A stretch of 64,000 nt of DNA from Methanoprimaticola sp047501175 (GTDB lineage: Archaea > Thermoplasmatota > Thermoplasmata > Methanomassiliicoccales > Methanomethylophilaceae). The notes beneath the pieces were generated by a model. That model saw only the letters and a list, made by a program, of their open reading frames with translations, had not been told where the DNA came from and did no database searches. A program made the position numbers and the translations under genes. Positions 18,495 through 26,192 of this stretch are shown piece after piece. How positions within the stretch are numbered: position 1 is the first letter of the stretch; each line of letters begins with the position of its first letter. The stretch is taken from contig NZ_JBEQWH010000003.1 of NCBI RefSeq assembly GCF_047501175.1, forward strand, positions 185,245 through 249,244. The letters run 5' to 3'.

Positions 18495-18540
18495 GGGCGG
18501 GCCATTCGGCCACGCCCATTTCATCGGCCCCTCCGGGGCC
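18495..18540. terminator. Two hairpins between convergent genes
   Basis: GGGCG-GGCC pairs with GGCC-a-CGCCC at 18495-18517, and GGCCCC pairs with GGGGCC at 18526-18540. They lie between the end of the ABC operon (18484) and the end of metY (18553), where a two-way terminator is expected. Confidence 0.55.
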
Positions 18541-18552
18541 GGGGAAACCGTT

Positions 18553-19890
18553 TCAGATCTTGTTCAGGGCCTGGTCCAGGTCCGCTATGATGTCCTCGAC
18601 GTTCTCGCACCCTATGGAGAGGCGGATCGTGGAGGGCTTGATCCCCGATGCGAGGAGCTCCTCCTCGGTCATCTGGGAATGGGTGGTGCTCGCAGGATGG
18701 ATCACCAGCGACTTCATGTCCGCGACGTTCGCCAGGAGGGAGAACAGCCTGACGGAGTCCGCGAAGCGCTTGGCGCCCTCCCTTCCGCCCACGGTCTCGA
18801 TTGTGAATATGGATCCGGCCCCAGACGGGAAGTACCTCTCGTACAGCGCATGGTCGGGATTGTCCGGAAGCATCGGATGGTTAACCCTCTCCACCTTCGG
18901 GTGGCCCTCGAGGAACTCCACGACCCTCTGCATGTTGTACACATGGCGCTCGACCCTCAGGGACAGGGTCTCGAGGCTCTGCATGAGGGCGAACGAGTTG
19001 ACCGGCGAGATGCATGCCCCCATGTCCCTCAGTATGATCGCCCTGACGCGGGTGCAGAACGGACAGTCAGGGGCATCCTTGGCGAAGGATATCCCGTGAT
19101 AGCTCGGGTCCGCCTCGACCATCCACGGGAACCTCCCGGACCCCTCCCAATCGAACCTCCCGTTCTCCGCGATCACGCCGCCGAGCACGATGCCGTGGCC
19201 TCCTATGAACTTCGTCGCCGACTCTATGACGAGGTCCGCGCCGTGGTCCAAGGGTCTGAAGAGATAGGGCGTGGCGAACGTGTTGTCCACGACGAGCGGG
19301 ACACCGTGGGAATGGCACATCTCCGCCAGGGCGTCGATGTCGATCAGGTTGGCGTTCGGATTGCCGATGGTCTCGATGAACACCATCTTCGTGTTCTCGC
19401 GTATCGCGTCCTCGAAGTTCCCGACGGTCCCGGGCCTGGTGGGGTCTATGAACGTGCAGTCCACCGCATGGGACTTCAGCGTGTGCTCGAAGTAGTTGAA
19501 GGTCCCGCCGTAGATCGTGTTGGATGACACGATGTGGTCCCCCGCCCTGCACAGATTCTCCACCGTGTATGCGATGGCCGCCGCCCCGGAGGCGACGGCG
19601 ATGGCCGCAGTGGCGCCTTCGAGCGCAGCGATCCTCCTCTCTAAGGCATCCGTGGTAGGGTTCGTCAGACGGGAGTAGATGTTCCCCGGCTTCCTCAGCG
19701 CGAAGACGTCCGCCGCCGCATCGCAGTCGTCGAAGACGAAGGAGGTCGTGAGGTACACCGGCGTGGCGCGCGCACCGGTGACCGGGTCGGGCCGCTCCTG
19801 GCCCGCGTGGAGCATAACGGTCTCGAACCTCTCGCCCTTGGGGTTGAGGGGTCCTGCAGGGATGTTGGTCTCTTCTCTGAAACCCATCAT
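18553..19890 (-). CDS. metY: O-acetylhomoserine (thiol)-lyase, MetY type
   Basis: About 445 residues, PLP enzyme of the Cys/Met metabolism family. It joins O-acetylhomoserine with sulfide or methanethiol to give homocysteine or methionine. The internal Schiff-base lysine is in VIESATKFIGGHG. Other family motifs are YSRLTNPTTDALERR, the glycine loop ASGAAAIAYT, and the C-terminal SLGxE-like region, here RLSIGCENVEDI. Length and the DAPDCPFCTR insert fit O-acetylhomoserine sulfhydrylases rather than cystathionine lyases. I prefer the ATG at 19890; a TTG at 19905 is possible. The upstream 100 bases hold a pair of near-identical hairpins that could control it. Confidence 0.92.
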   Translation of the reverse strand: MMGFREETNIPAGPLNPKGERFETVMLHAGQERPDPVTGARATPVYLTTSFVFDDCDAAADVFALRKPGNIYSRLTNPTTDALERRIAALEGATAAIAVASGAAAIAYTVENLCRAGDHIVSSNTIYGGTFNYFEHTLKSHAVDCTFIDPTRPGTVGNFEDAIRENTKMVFIETIGNPNANLIDIDALAEMCHSHGVPLVVDNTFATPYLFRPLDHGADLVIESATKFIGGHGIVLGGVIAENGRFDWEGSGRFPWMVEADPSYHGISFAKDAPDCPFCTRVRAIILRDMGACISPVNSFALMQSLETLSLRVERHVYNMQRVVEFLEGHPKVERVNHPMLPDNPDHALYERYFPSGAGSIFTIETVGGREGAKRFADSVRLFSLLANVADMKSLVIHPASTTHSQMTEEELLASGIKPSTIRLSIGCENVEDIIADLDQALNKI

Positions 19891-19964
19891 ATCACTGCCA
19901 CTCAATCCATGGCGCCGTATTTCTACAATTCCATCGGTCGACGCCCATATGCATGTGCCCCGAT

Positions 19965-20018
19965 TAGAAGGACTTTCAAAGTCCTACTAAAAATAGAAGG
20001 ACTTCCGAAGTCCTACTA
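19965..20018. repeat. Twin near-identical hairpins upstream of metY
   Basis: Two 25-base units, at 19965-19989 and 19994-20018, begin TAGAAGGACTT and end AAGTCCTACTA. Each is an inverted repeat: AGGACTTT-C-AAAGTCCT and AGGACTTC-C-GAAGTCCT. Where the arms differ between copies, both sides change together, so pairing is kept. On the minus strand a T-run (TATTTTT) lies between them. They sit 75-130 bases before metY and 100-150 bases after the flavodoxin-ferredoxin gene. They may be a double operator, attenuator or terminator. Confidence 0.7.
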
Positions 20019-20117
20019 ATTCTAAGGATAGAAACATTCCCGGATGGGTTTTATTCGGTAACCTTCCTCGATGAATCTGGCCTATCGAAGAGGGGCGGGA
20101 GCGGCCCCGCCCCGTGA

Positions 20118-20894
20118 TCACTCGTACTGGAGCTTGATCCCCAGGGTCTTCTCGTAGTATGCCGGGTTCCAGTACCTTCCGCGGTTCACGGTGGCCTCGC
20201 CGAACTCGATCGCCCTCTTGGGACACATCTGGATGCACCCCATGCACAGGGAGCACTTCTCCTCGTCCCAGACCGGCCTCCTGTGATAGAACACGATGAC
20301 CCGCTCCGGGCATATCTCGGCGCATATCTTGCATTCTATGCACCGGTCCGTGAGGGTGAACGGTTCGGTCACACGCACCTCGTCATACTTCTTGTAGAGT
20401 TCGCGCCAGTCCATGTCGCTCCTGTGGACGCACCTGTCCCCGACATCCCCTGCCTTCAGCGATGCGATGATGCCTTCCACCTCGGCATCGGATGCCTTGA
20501 GGATCTCGGCGGCCTGCTCCTTGGTGGGCATGTCGAACGCGAACACCGCATTGTCGGGCATCAGGACATCGTACGACACATCGACGCTCAGACGCGGCCC
20601 CAACTCCTCGCGGAGCATCTCGCAGGCGCCTCCGGACTCCCCTCCGCATGTCGTGATGCAGAAGACCCTGCCCGGGTTAGAGACCTTGACGTTCCTTGCG
20701 AACTCGAGAACCATGCGGGGAAGCCCGCCGTAGTATGTCGGGAATATGAAGCCGACATCCTCGCCCTTCGCATCGAAGCCGTAGCGCTTGTACCTGACCG
20801 ACGACGCCACGTCCACCAGACCGATGCCCATTGCTTCGGACACGCGCAGTGCGACGGAGTATGAGTTTCCCGTTCCCGAGAAGATGAATATCAT
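20118..20894 (-). CDS. Flavodoxin-ferredoxin fusion protein (EFR1 family)
   Basis: About 258 residues. The N-terminal half is a flavodoxin-like domain starting IFIFSGTGNSYSVA (FMN phosphate loop SGTGNS) with FPTYYGGLP and TTCGGESGG. The C-terminal part has two 4Fe-4S clusters, CIECKICAEICPE and CSLCMGCIQMCPK. It should pass electrons between ferredoxin-type and flavin carriers; the partner is unknown. A minus-strand TATA box (TTTTATAT, 20917-20924) is placed for transcription starting near 20895, so I chose the ATG at 20894 over that at 20900. A repeat array lies further upstream. Confidence 0.88.
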   Translation of the reverse strand: MIFIFSGTGNSYSVALRVSEAMGIGLVDVASSVRYKRYGFDAKGEDVGFIFPTYYGGLPRMVLEFARNVKVSNPGRVFCITTCGGESGGACEMLREELGPRLSVDVSYDVLMPDNAVFAFDMPTKEQAAEILKASDAEVEGIIASLKAGDVGDRCVHRSDMDWRELYKKYDEVRVTEPFTLTDRCIECKICAEICPERVIVFYHRRPVWDEEKCSLCMGCIQMCPKRAIEFGEATVNRGRYWNPAYYEKTLGIKLQYE

Positions 20895-20978
20895 GCACAT
20901 TCGTTGGATTCGTGGGATATAAAAGGAATACGTCGAACATTAACAACGTTAATATCCCTTAACCGCTGGACTATTGAG

Positions 20979-21048
20979 ACTTATGTCTTAACTTATGTCT
21001 TAACTTATGTCTTAACTTATGTCTTAACTTATGTTTCAACATAAGTTA
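20979..21048. repeat. 12-base tandem repeat array ending in a perfect hairpin
   Basis: ACTTATGTCTTA is repeated exactly four times from 20979 to 21026, then once with changes (acttatgtttca). That last copy forms an 11-base inverted repeat TAACTTATGTT-TC-AACATAAGTTA at 21025-21048. The array lies between the promoters of two divergent genes. It could bind a regulator cooperatively, or be a slippage-prone array. Confidence 0.85.
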
Positions 21049-21186
21049 GAAAATGCATACTGTTCCAGACCAAATCTGGACCCCACATTGGCATGATGTC
21101 TCGGCATCCCTTGTGACGATCCATGGATGTCGAACTGTCTGGATCATCGTCCTATGCGTCGGAGGCCGGTGCGGCATCAATCACAC

Positions 21187-21194
21187 TTAATATA
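21187..21194 (+). promoter_or_regulatory. TATA box for the parvulin gene
   Basis: TTAATATA ends 22 bases before the ATG at 21217, placing the transcript start at or near the start codon. Confidence 0.55.
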
Positions 21195-21216
21195 CGGTCC
21201 CGCCAATCACCCGGTC

Positions 21217-21492
21217 ATGAAATCAGTACGTGCATCGCACATCCTGGTACCCAATCAGAAGGACGCCCAGGGCATCATGGACCGCCTGGACAAGGGCGAG
21301 GACTTCGCCGCCCTCGCGAAGAGGTTCTCCAAGTGCCCCTCCAAGTCCAAGGGAGGCGACCTCGGATGGTTCGCGAAGGGACAGATGGTCAAGCCCTTCG
21401 AGGACGCATGCTTCAACGGGAAGACCGGGGACGTGGTACTCGTCCAGACCGAGTTCGGCTACCACGTGATCAAGATCACAGGCCAGAAATGA
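21217..21492 (+). CDS. Parvulin-type peptidyl-prolyl isomerase
   Basis: 91 residues, a single free-standing parvulin domain (PpiC/rotamase) without signal peptide, so cytoplasmic. It speeds proline cis-trans isomerisation. Diagnostic segments are VRASHILV at the N-terminus, FAALAKRFSKCPSKSKGGDLGWF in the middle (GGDLGWF conserved) and TEFGYHVIKI at the end. The frame is open further upstream, but this ATG gives the exact domain start and has a well-placed TATA box. Confidence 0.93.
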   Translation: MKSVRASHILVPNQKDAQGIMDRLDKGEDFAALAKRFSKCPSKSKGGDLGWFAKGQMVKPFEDACFNGKTGDVVLVQTEFGYHVIKITGQK

Positions 21493-21540
21493 TGATCGAC
21501 GGGGTGGGATCCCCACCCCTAAACTGTTTCACGATTCTGT

Positions 21541-22071
21541 TCAACTGGATATCTTCTTCAGGTTGTACGCACCGTACATCTTGAGAAGTCCCATCACTGC
21601 GAGCATGACACCGATGACTATCATGACGACATCGGCAGTGTCATCGAGGTTCAGCAGCGCTAGGATCCCCAGGACCACGAGCACGGCACTGAAGACGATG
21701 TTGATCAGCTTGGTACCGGATGCCATCGCGAATCCCGACCCGGAACTGAGAAGGGACACGAGACCGACGATGATCAGGGAAAGTGCCAGGAGGATCATCA
21801 GAAGGTCCTCGAAGAAGTTGGGGCAGACTATCAGGGCCAGTCCGAAGACCGCCGCGATAACTCCGATCGCTATGTTGAGCGTGAACTTGGACTTCATTCC
21901 CTCGACGATCGCGATGATCCCGTACAGCAGGGTGAACACTCCCGCGATGATCAGGATCCATTTGAGACTCTCATCCTGGAACACTGCCAGAAGTATGCCT
22001 ACGACCAGCATCAGTGCACCGATGATGAGTGAATCTTTCCAGGGGTTGAACTTTTCAACAACAACCTCCAT
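21541..22071 (-). CDS. DUF308/HdeD-like membrane protein
   Basis: 176 residues with six predicted membrane helices arranged in pairs, for example SLIIGALMLVVGILLAVF, WILIIAGVFTLLYGIIAI and LMILLALSLIIVGLVSLL. This hairpin-pair layout and length match the DUF308 family, which includes bacterial HdeD (acid resistance). No catalytic residues are visible. A similar but unrelated-looking six-helix protein is encoded at 22532-23137. Confidence 0.75.
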   Translation of the reverse strand: MEVVVEKFNPWKDSLIIGALMLVVGILLAVFQDESLKWILIIAGVFTLLYGIIAIVEGMKSKFTLNIAIGVIAAVFGLALIVCPNFFEDLLMILLALSLIIVGLVSLLSSGSGFAMASGTKLINIVFSAVLVVLGILALLNLDDTADVVMIVIGVMLAVMGLLKMYGAYNLKKISS

Positions 22072-22119
22072 AAAATCACCTGTGGTCGCGATGATTATCG
22101 CAGGACTTAAAGATGTTGA

Positions 22120-22455
22120 TTACAGGGATCTGCTGCCGCGGACGATAGCCGGGACCTGATGGCATAGGTCCTGTCCGTAGAGAACGTCGGCATCCGGGTT
22201 GGATGCTACCAGTGACTCGTCTATGTCCCGCCAGTGATCGAACAGTATCACATCGGGATCCTCCGCTACCTCCTCGGGATACAGATAGACCCTGAGTCCC
22301 TTGGACCTTGCTATCTCCGCCACCCTGATCACGAGATTCTCCCTGCCGAACCTCCTGGGTCCGGTGAGGGTCCCCAACGAACGGTCGGAGAGGAACGTGT
22401 CCGCCCGGTCAGGGAATGTCGAGGGGTCCTCCTTCGGAGTGACGAAACAATCCAT
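22120..22455 (-). CDS. Hypothetical protein, 111 residues
   Basis: I do not recognise a family. The protein is soluble with a Rossmann-like pattern in the middle (ENLVIRVAEIARSKGLRVYLYP), then DPDVILFDHWRDIDESL. It has one ATG at 22455 and one of the three TAA stops in the window. Codon use looks like its neighbours, which supports a real gene. It lies between two membrane-protein genes on the same strand, with clear gaps on both sides. Confidence 0.55.
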   Translation of the reverse strand: MDCFVTPKEDPSTFPDRADTFLSDRSLGTLTGPRRFGRENLVIRVAEIARSKGLRVYLYPEEVAEDPDVILFDHWRDIDESLVASNPDADVLYGQDLCHQVPAIVRGSRSL

Positions 22456-22531
22456 GAGGGGTCATCATCAGAATCGGGTAAAAGGTTTGGGAAGATGTTT
22501 GTTCCTATTCGATGCAAACGGGCGAGCCCGC

Positions 22532-23137
22532 TTACATTCCCATGCCCTTCTTGACCTCTCCGTCGAACATGTACAGGAGCATGAACAGGAAGACGACTGC
22601 GTAGCAGACAGAGGTAATGAAGGATATGATGATGGTCAGTGCCTCTCCAGAGCCGAAGGATCCGAAGATTCCAACGAAGTTGAGGACAAAGAGAACCAGG
22701 AAGACGATGGTCAGGATGATCCAGAGGATCTTGTCGATGGTGGTCTCCTTTCCGTCGGTGATCTTCTTTCCGGCCCAGATGACGATGATTCCGAGAATCA
22801 CCATGATGAGACTGTCCCAGAAGGAGATCTCTCCGATGATTCCGCCGATGGCGGCGAAGATGTTGACGATGACGGTGGTAACTCCAACAACGAGGACGTA
22901 TGATCCGAGGATGTTGAGTTTTCCAGTGAGCTCTTCCTTACGAACGCTGTTTCCATACTTGAAGTAGAGAATAGCGGCCAGAATAGCTCCGATGGCGGCG
23001 ATGACAGCTCCCACTATGTTGGTCCAACCCTCTTCGGAGAAGGCTCCAACAAGCTGCACCAGAGCCGCGATGATGAACAGAATTCCGATAACGGTGAACG
23101 CTGTTCCCACGAGTTTCTGATTGTCTACAAAGGACAT
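22532..23137 (-). CDS. Multi-pass membrane protein of unknown function
   Basis: 201 residues with about six hydrophobic helices, including FTVIGILFIIAALVQLVGAF, GAVIAAIGAILAAILYF and SVCYAVVFLFMLLYMF. It has no recognised motif. The start is supported by GAGGTG nine bases before the ATG and a TATA-like CTTTAAGTA further upstream near 23175. Codons are noticeably biased (frequent gga, tct and aag), which may point to high expression. TAA stop. Confidence 0.75.
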   Translation of the reverse strand: MSFVDNQKLVGTAFTVIGILFIIAALVQLVGAFSEEGWTNIVGAVIAAIGAILAAILYFKYGNSVRKEELTGKLNILGSYVLVVGVTTVIVNIFAAIGGIIGEISFWDSLIMVILGIIVIWAGKKITDGKETTIDKILWIILTIVFLVLFVLNFVGIFGSFGSGEALTIIISFITSVCYAVVFLFMLLYMFDGEVKKGMGM

Positions 23138-23251
23138 GGTATATTCACCTCACATACGGATTTGGTTGCCAGTACTTAAAGGTTGAGCGCGTACCATCAG
23201 GTTTATACGATGTGTATGGATTCAGTATTTAAAACTTGTTGCGTACACTCG

Positions 23252-23308
23252 AAAAATGCATAATCTGGCATTTTTATGCTCAAATCAGCGAGTTACACCC
23301 ATTATATA
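23252..23308 (+). promoter_or_regulatory. Hairpin and TATA box before the gene at 23331
   Basis: An 8-base inverted repeat AAAAATGC / GCATTTTT (23252-23275) lies just before TTATATA (23302-23308). The TATA box ends 22 bases before the ATG at 23331, so the message is probably leaderless and the inverted repeat may be an operator. Confidence 0.5.
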
Positions 23309-23330
23309 CCCTGTACTTGGTCACGATATC

Positions 23331-23738
23331 ATGATGAACATTACCTCGTGCCCCGCGGAAGCGGACCCGCGCGACCGTGTGGCAGGATTCGTCTCCGACA
23401 GGGGCGTAGGGTCCATCGGAGGACTCCGCACCGACGGACTGGATTTCCTCAAGGACATCGTCATCAAGGAGATCTCCGAACAGGAACCGGACTCCGTCAT
23501 GATATACCTGGACAGGGACTTCCTCTGCGACCACGGCATAGACTTCGGGAGAGACCTGACCAAGGTCATGGACTCCATGACGTCCGAAGGGAAGAGGGTG
23601 AACTGGATCGTGATGCAGGACCTCCCCGTGATGGACTGGCAGAAGAGCCTGGATGTTCTGAAGGGCAGGGACACGCAGGTGTACTTCTTCACGACCGCCT
23701 GCAGACAGGTCCCCTGCTGCTTCAAACTCATCGGGTGA
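23331..23738 (+). CDS. Hypothetical protein, 135 residues
   Basis: Soluble, acidic, no family recognised. It has an alternating beta/helix pattern with SVMIYLDRDFLCDHGIDFG and a C-terminus rich in cysteine (TACRQVPCCFKLIG) that could bind metal. I placed the start at the ATG at 23331 (a second ATG follows at once), because of the TATA box 22 bases upstream; the frame is open back to 23256. It is tail-to-tail with hemD, with a strong hairpin between them. Confidence 0.65.
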   Translation: MMNITSCPAEADPRDRVAGFVSDRGVGSIGGLRTDGLDFLKDIVIKEISEQEPDSVMIYLDRDFLCDHGIDFGRDLTKVMDSMTSEGKRVNWIVMQDLPVMDWQKSLDVLKGRDTQVYFFTTACRQVPCCFKLIG

Positions 23739-23767
23739 CGGGAACCTCCCTGAAAGAACAACTGATG

Positions 23768-23803
23768 GTCGGGGCCGGCGCCTCACAGGCGCCCGTCCCC
23801 GAC
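23768..23803. terminator. Long two-way hairpin between the 23331 gene and hemD
   Basis: GTCGGGG pairs with CCCCGAC outside, and GGCGCCT pairs with AGGCGCC inside around a CAC loop. It sits exactly between two convergent genes. Confidence 0.7.
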
Positions 23804-23809
23804 GGAGTT

Positions 23810-24577
23810 TCACTCAGGGAACTCGGCCCTGATCGCCTTGAGCATGTCGGTGAACGTCGTCTTCTCCGGGACTATGTCCGGAGCGAACCCGAGCTCGGTG
23901 AGCCTCTTCTTGGTGGGTATGCCGATGGCCGCCACCTTCACGCTGTGAAGGTACTCGTCGCCCCTCTCCTTCCCGAACTGCTTCTCGACAGCTGCGATGA
24001 ACATGGATGCGGACATGGGCGAGGTGAACGCCATCACGTCGATCCTTCCGCTCTTGAGCTCCATCATCATGTGGAGCAGGGCGTTCCCCATCCCCGCCTC
24101 CTTCAGACGGTACGCGGCGATGTCGACCAGTTCGGCACCCGCGTCCATCATCCCGTCCGAGAGAACGTCCGACCCGCTGTCGGACCTGACGAGGATCACG
24201 CGCTTGCCCCCGACCTCGTCGCGCATCATGTCGACGATGCCGTATGACGAGTAGTCCTCGGGCACGGCGGACGGCGTTATCCCGACCGCCTCCAGCTTTC
24301 CGGTGGTCGCGGGACCGATCGACACGACCTTCGCATCCCCCACGATCCCGGGAAGACGGTCCCCGTAGCGCGTCTGGCACTCCTCCACCGCGGTGGACGA
24401 GCAGAAGACCACTATGCTCTCGGGCGTGACGGACTCCTCGAACCTGGCGAACTGCTGGTCCTCTCCAGGGAGGATCTCCAGGGAGGGTGCGGCATACACC
24501 GTGAACCCCATGTCCTCGGCCTCCTTGACGGAGTCCTTCAGCCTCTTGGACGGCCTTGTGAATCCCAGGACGGTCAT
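23810..24577 (-). CDS. hemD: Uroporphyrinogen-III synthase
   Basis: 255 residues. It closes and inverts ring D of hydroxymethylbilane to make uroporphyrinogen III. The two-lobe HemD pattern is visible: FTRPSKRLKDSVKEAEDMG at the N-terminus, IVVFCSSTAVEECQ in the first lobe, VVSIGPATTGKLEAVGI at the hinge and VAAIGIPTKKRLTELGF near the end. HemD is poorly conserved, but the place in the hem operon makes the call secure. It is the last gene; its start overlaps the cobA stop by four bases. Confidence 0.93.
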   Translation of the reverse strand: MTVLGFTRPSKRLKDSVKEAEDMGFTVYAAPSLEILPGEDQQFARFEESVTPESIVVFCSSTAVEECQTRYGDRLPGIVGDAKVVSIGPATTGKLEAVGITPSAVPEDYSSYGIVDMMRDEVGGKRVILVRSDSGSDVLSDGMMDAGAELVDIAAYRLKEAGMGNALLHMMMELKSGRIDVMAFTSPMSASMFIAAVEKQFGKERGDEYLHSVKVAAIGIPTKKRLTELGFAPDIVPEKTTFTDMLKAIRAEFPE

Positions 24578-25317
24578 ATCAGATCACCGAGCCTGTCCCT
24601 GACAGTAGCGACCTCCCCGATCACCATGATGCCGGGAGGCTCGAGAGCCTTCTCCCTTATCGTCTGCTCGAGCTTCGAGACGGTGGTGGTCTCGACCCTC
24701 TGGTCCGGCGTGGATCCCTTGGAGATCACTGCCGCGGGCATGTCCGGGGACATGCCTCCCTCGATGAGCTCCTTGGAGATCTTCCCCGCGTTGCCGAGGC
24801 CCATGAGGATCACGAGCGTCCCGTGCCCGTTGACGAGCGACCTCCAGTCGATCCTGTCCTCCTCGCGGTCCGCCTTCTCGTGACCGGTGATGAACGTGAC
24901 CAGCGAAGCGTAGTCCCTGTGAGTGACCGGGATGCCGGCGAGCTCCGGGACGGATATCGAGGACGACACCCCCGGGACGACATGGACCTCCGCCCCTGCC
25001 TTCCTGAGCTCCTCGGCCTCCTCCGCTCCGCGCCCGAACAGGAACGGGTCCCCGCCCTTGAGACGGACGACTAGCTTCCCCTCCGCGGCGTACTTCACCA
25101 GCAGCTCGTTGGTCTGCCACTGGCTCAGATGGTGGTCCCTCGCCCTCTTCCCTGCATCGATGAGCTCCGCCCCGTCCTTGCACTCCTTGAGGAGGTCGGG
25201 GTTGGACAGCGCGTCGTACATGACGACGTCGGCCTTCCTGAGAAGCTCCATTCCTTTGATCGTGAACAGTCCCGGGTCTCCGGGCCCGGCCCCTACCAGA
25301 TAGACCTTTCCTGTCAT
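24574..25317 (-). CDS. cobA: Uroporphyrinogen-III C-methyltransferase
   Basis: 247 residues. It uses two S-adenosylmethionine molecules to convert uroporphyrinogen III to precorrin-2. Typical SUMT motifs are VYLVGAGPGDPGLFTIKG (SAM loop), RLKGGDPFLFGRGAEE, VPGVSSSISVPELAGIPVTHR and TLVILMGLGN. The product is the branch point to siroheme, F430 and corrinoids. It overlaps both neighbours by four bases, so it is translated together with hemC and hemD. Confidence 0.96.
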   Translation of the reverse strand: MTGKVYLVGAGPGDPGLFTIKGMELLRKADVVMYDALSNPDLLKECKDGAELIDAGKRARDHHLSQWQTNELLVKYAAEGKLVVRLKGGDPFLFGRGAEEAEELRKAGAEVHVVPGVSSSISVPELAGIPVTHRDYASLVTFITGHEKADREEDRIDWRSLVNGHGTLVILMGLGNAGKISKELIEGGMSPDMPAAVISKGSTPDQRVETTTVSKLEQTIREKALEPPGIMVIGEVATVRDRLGDLI

Positions 25318-26192
25318 AGTATCGAATCCCTCTTCGCGGTGAGGTACTCGGCGATGTCGAGCAGCTCATCCATCACGTAATCCACGGGGATGTCCTTCGA
25401 GACATGCCTCGGTTTCTCGGAATAGCCGTAGGAGACGGCGTCCACATGGATCGTGTCCCCGTTCAGCTTTGCGTTTATGCCCACAGGCGAGGAGCATCCC
25501 GCCCCCATGAGCTTCATTATGCCGCGCTCCGCCCCTGCCATGAGACGGGACGCCCTGCTGTCGATCCTCAGGAGCTTCTCCCTCATCTCGCCGTCGTCCT
25601 TCCTGCACTCCACGGCGATGATCCCCTGCGCGGGCGCGGGGATGAACACGGAATCGTCCAGTACATGCATCTCGCGCTGTATGCCCATCCTGTCCAGGCC
25701 GGCCTTGGCGAGTATGATCGCATCGAAGTCGCCCGCATCCAGACGCGCCAGGCGGGTGTGTATGTTCCCCCTGAGGGGCTCGATCACCAGGTCCGGACGG
25801 AGCTCCCTGAGGATGCTCTCCCTCCTGACCGAGGCCGTCCCGACCTTCGCCCCCTTCGGGAGGTCCTCCAGCGGGCACGGGAGTATCACGTCGCGGGGGT
25901 CGTCGCGCTCGAACATGGCCCCGATCACGAGGTCCTTGTCCATGTCGATCGGGATGTCCTTGAGGGAGTTGACCGAGCAGTCGATCTCCCCCCTCAGCAT
26001 CGCATCGTCGAGCTCGCGGACGAACGCGCCCGTCGCCGGGAGCTCGTCGAGCCTCGACTTCAGGTCTATGTCCCCCAGCGCCTTTATCCCTATGACCTCG
26101 CACGCGTCGCCGGGATTGGCCTCCGCCATCCTCTGCACGAATATCTCCGTCTGGCGCATGGCCAGCTTCGACTCTCTGGATCCTACCTTCAC
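25314..26192 (-). CDS. hemC: Hydroxymethylbilane synthase (porphobilinogen deaminase)
   Basis: 292 residues. It links four porphobilinogens into hydroxymethylbilane. The N-terminal VGSRESKLAMRQT motif and the substrate arginines in GTASVRRESILRELRPDL are present. The dipyrromethane cofactor cysteine is in LMGAGCSSPVGI. Length is slightly under bacterial HemC, usual for archaea. Four-base overlaps with hemL upstream and cobA downstream. Confidence 0.96.
   Translation of the reverse strand: MKVGSRESKLAMRQTEIFVQRMAEANPGDACEVIGIKALGDIDLKSRLDELPATGAFVRELDDAMLRGEIDCSVNSLKDIPIDMDKDLVIGAMFERDDPRDVILPCPLEDLPKGAKVGTASVRRESILRELRPDLVIEPLRGNIHTRLARLDAGDFDAIILAKAGLDRMGIQREMHVLDDSVFIPAPAQGIIAVECRKDDGEMREKLLRIDSRASRLMAGAERGIMKLMGAGCSSPVGINAKLNGDTIHVDAVSYGYSEKPRHVSKDIPVDYVMDELLDIAEYLTAKRDSIL

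Larger units (their letters stand above)
20895..21216. other. 322-base divergent intergenic region
   Basis: It holds the TATA box of the flavodoxin gene (20917-20924), the 12-base tandem array and hairpin at 20979-21048, a small inverted repeat CCAGA-CCAAA-TCTGG at 21065-21079 and the TATA box of the parvulin gene (21187-21194). I see no gene in it. Confidence 0.7.

Noticed and set aside
20979..21048. Possible CRISPR array
   Set aside because: The unit is only 12 bases, copies are directly adjacent without spacers, and no cas genes are near. It is a simple tandem repeat.
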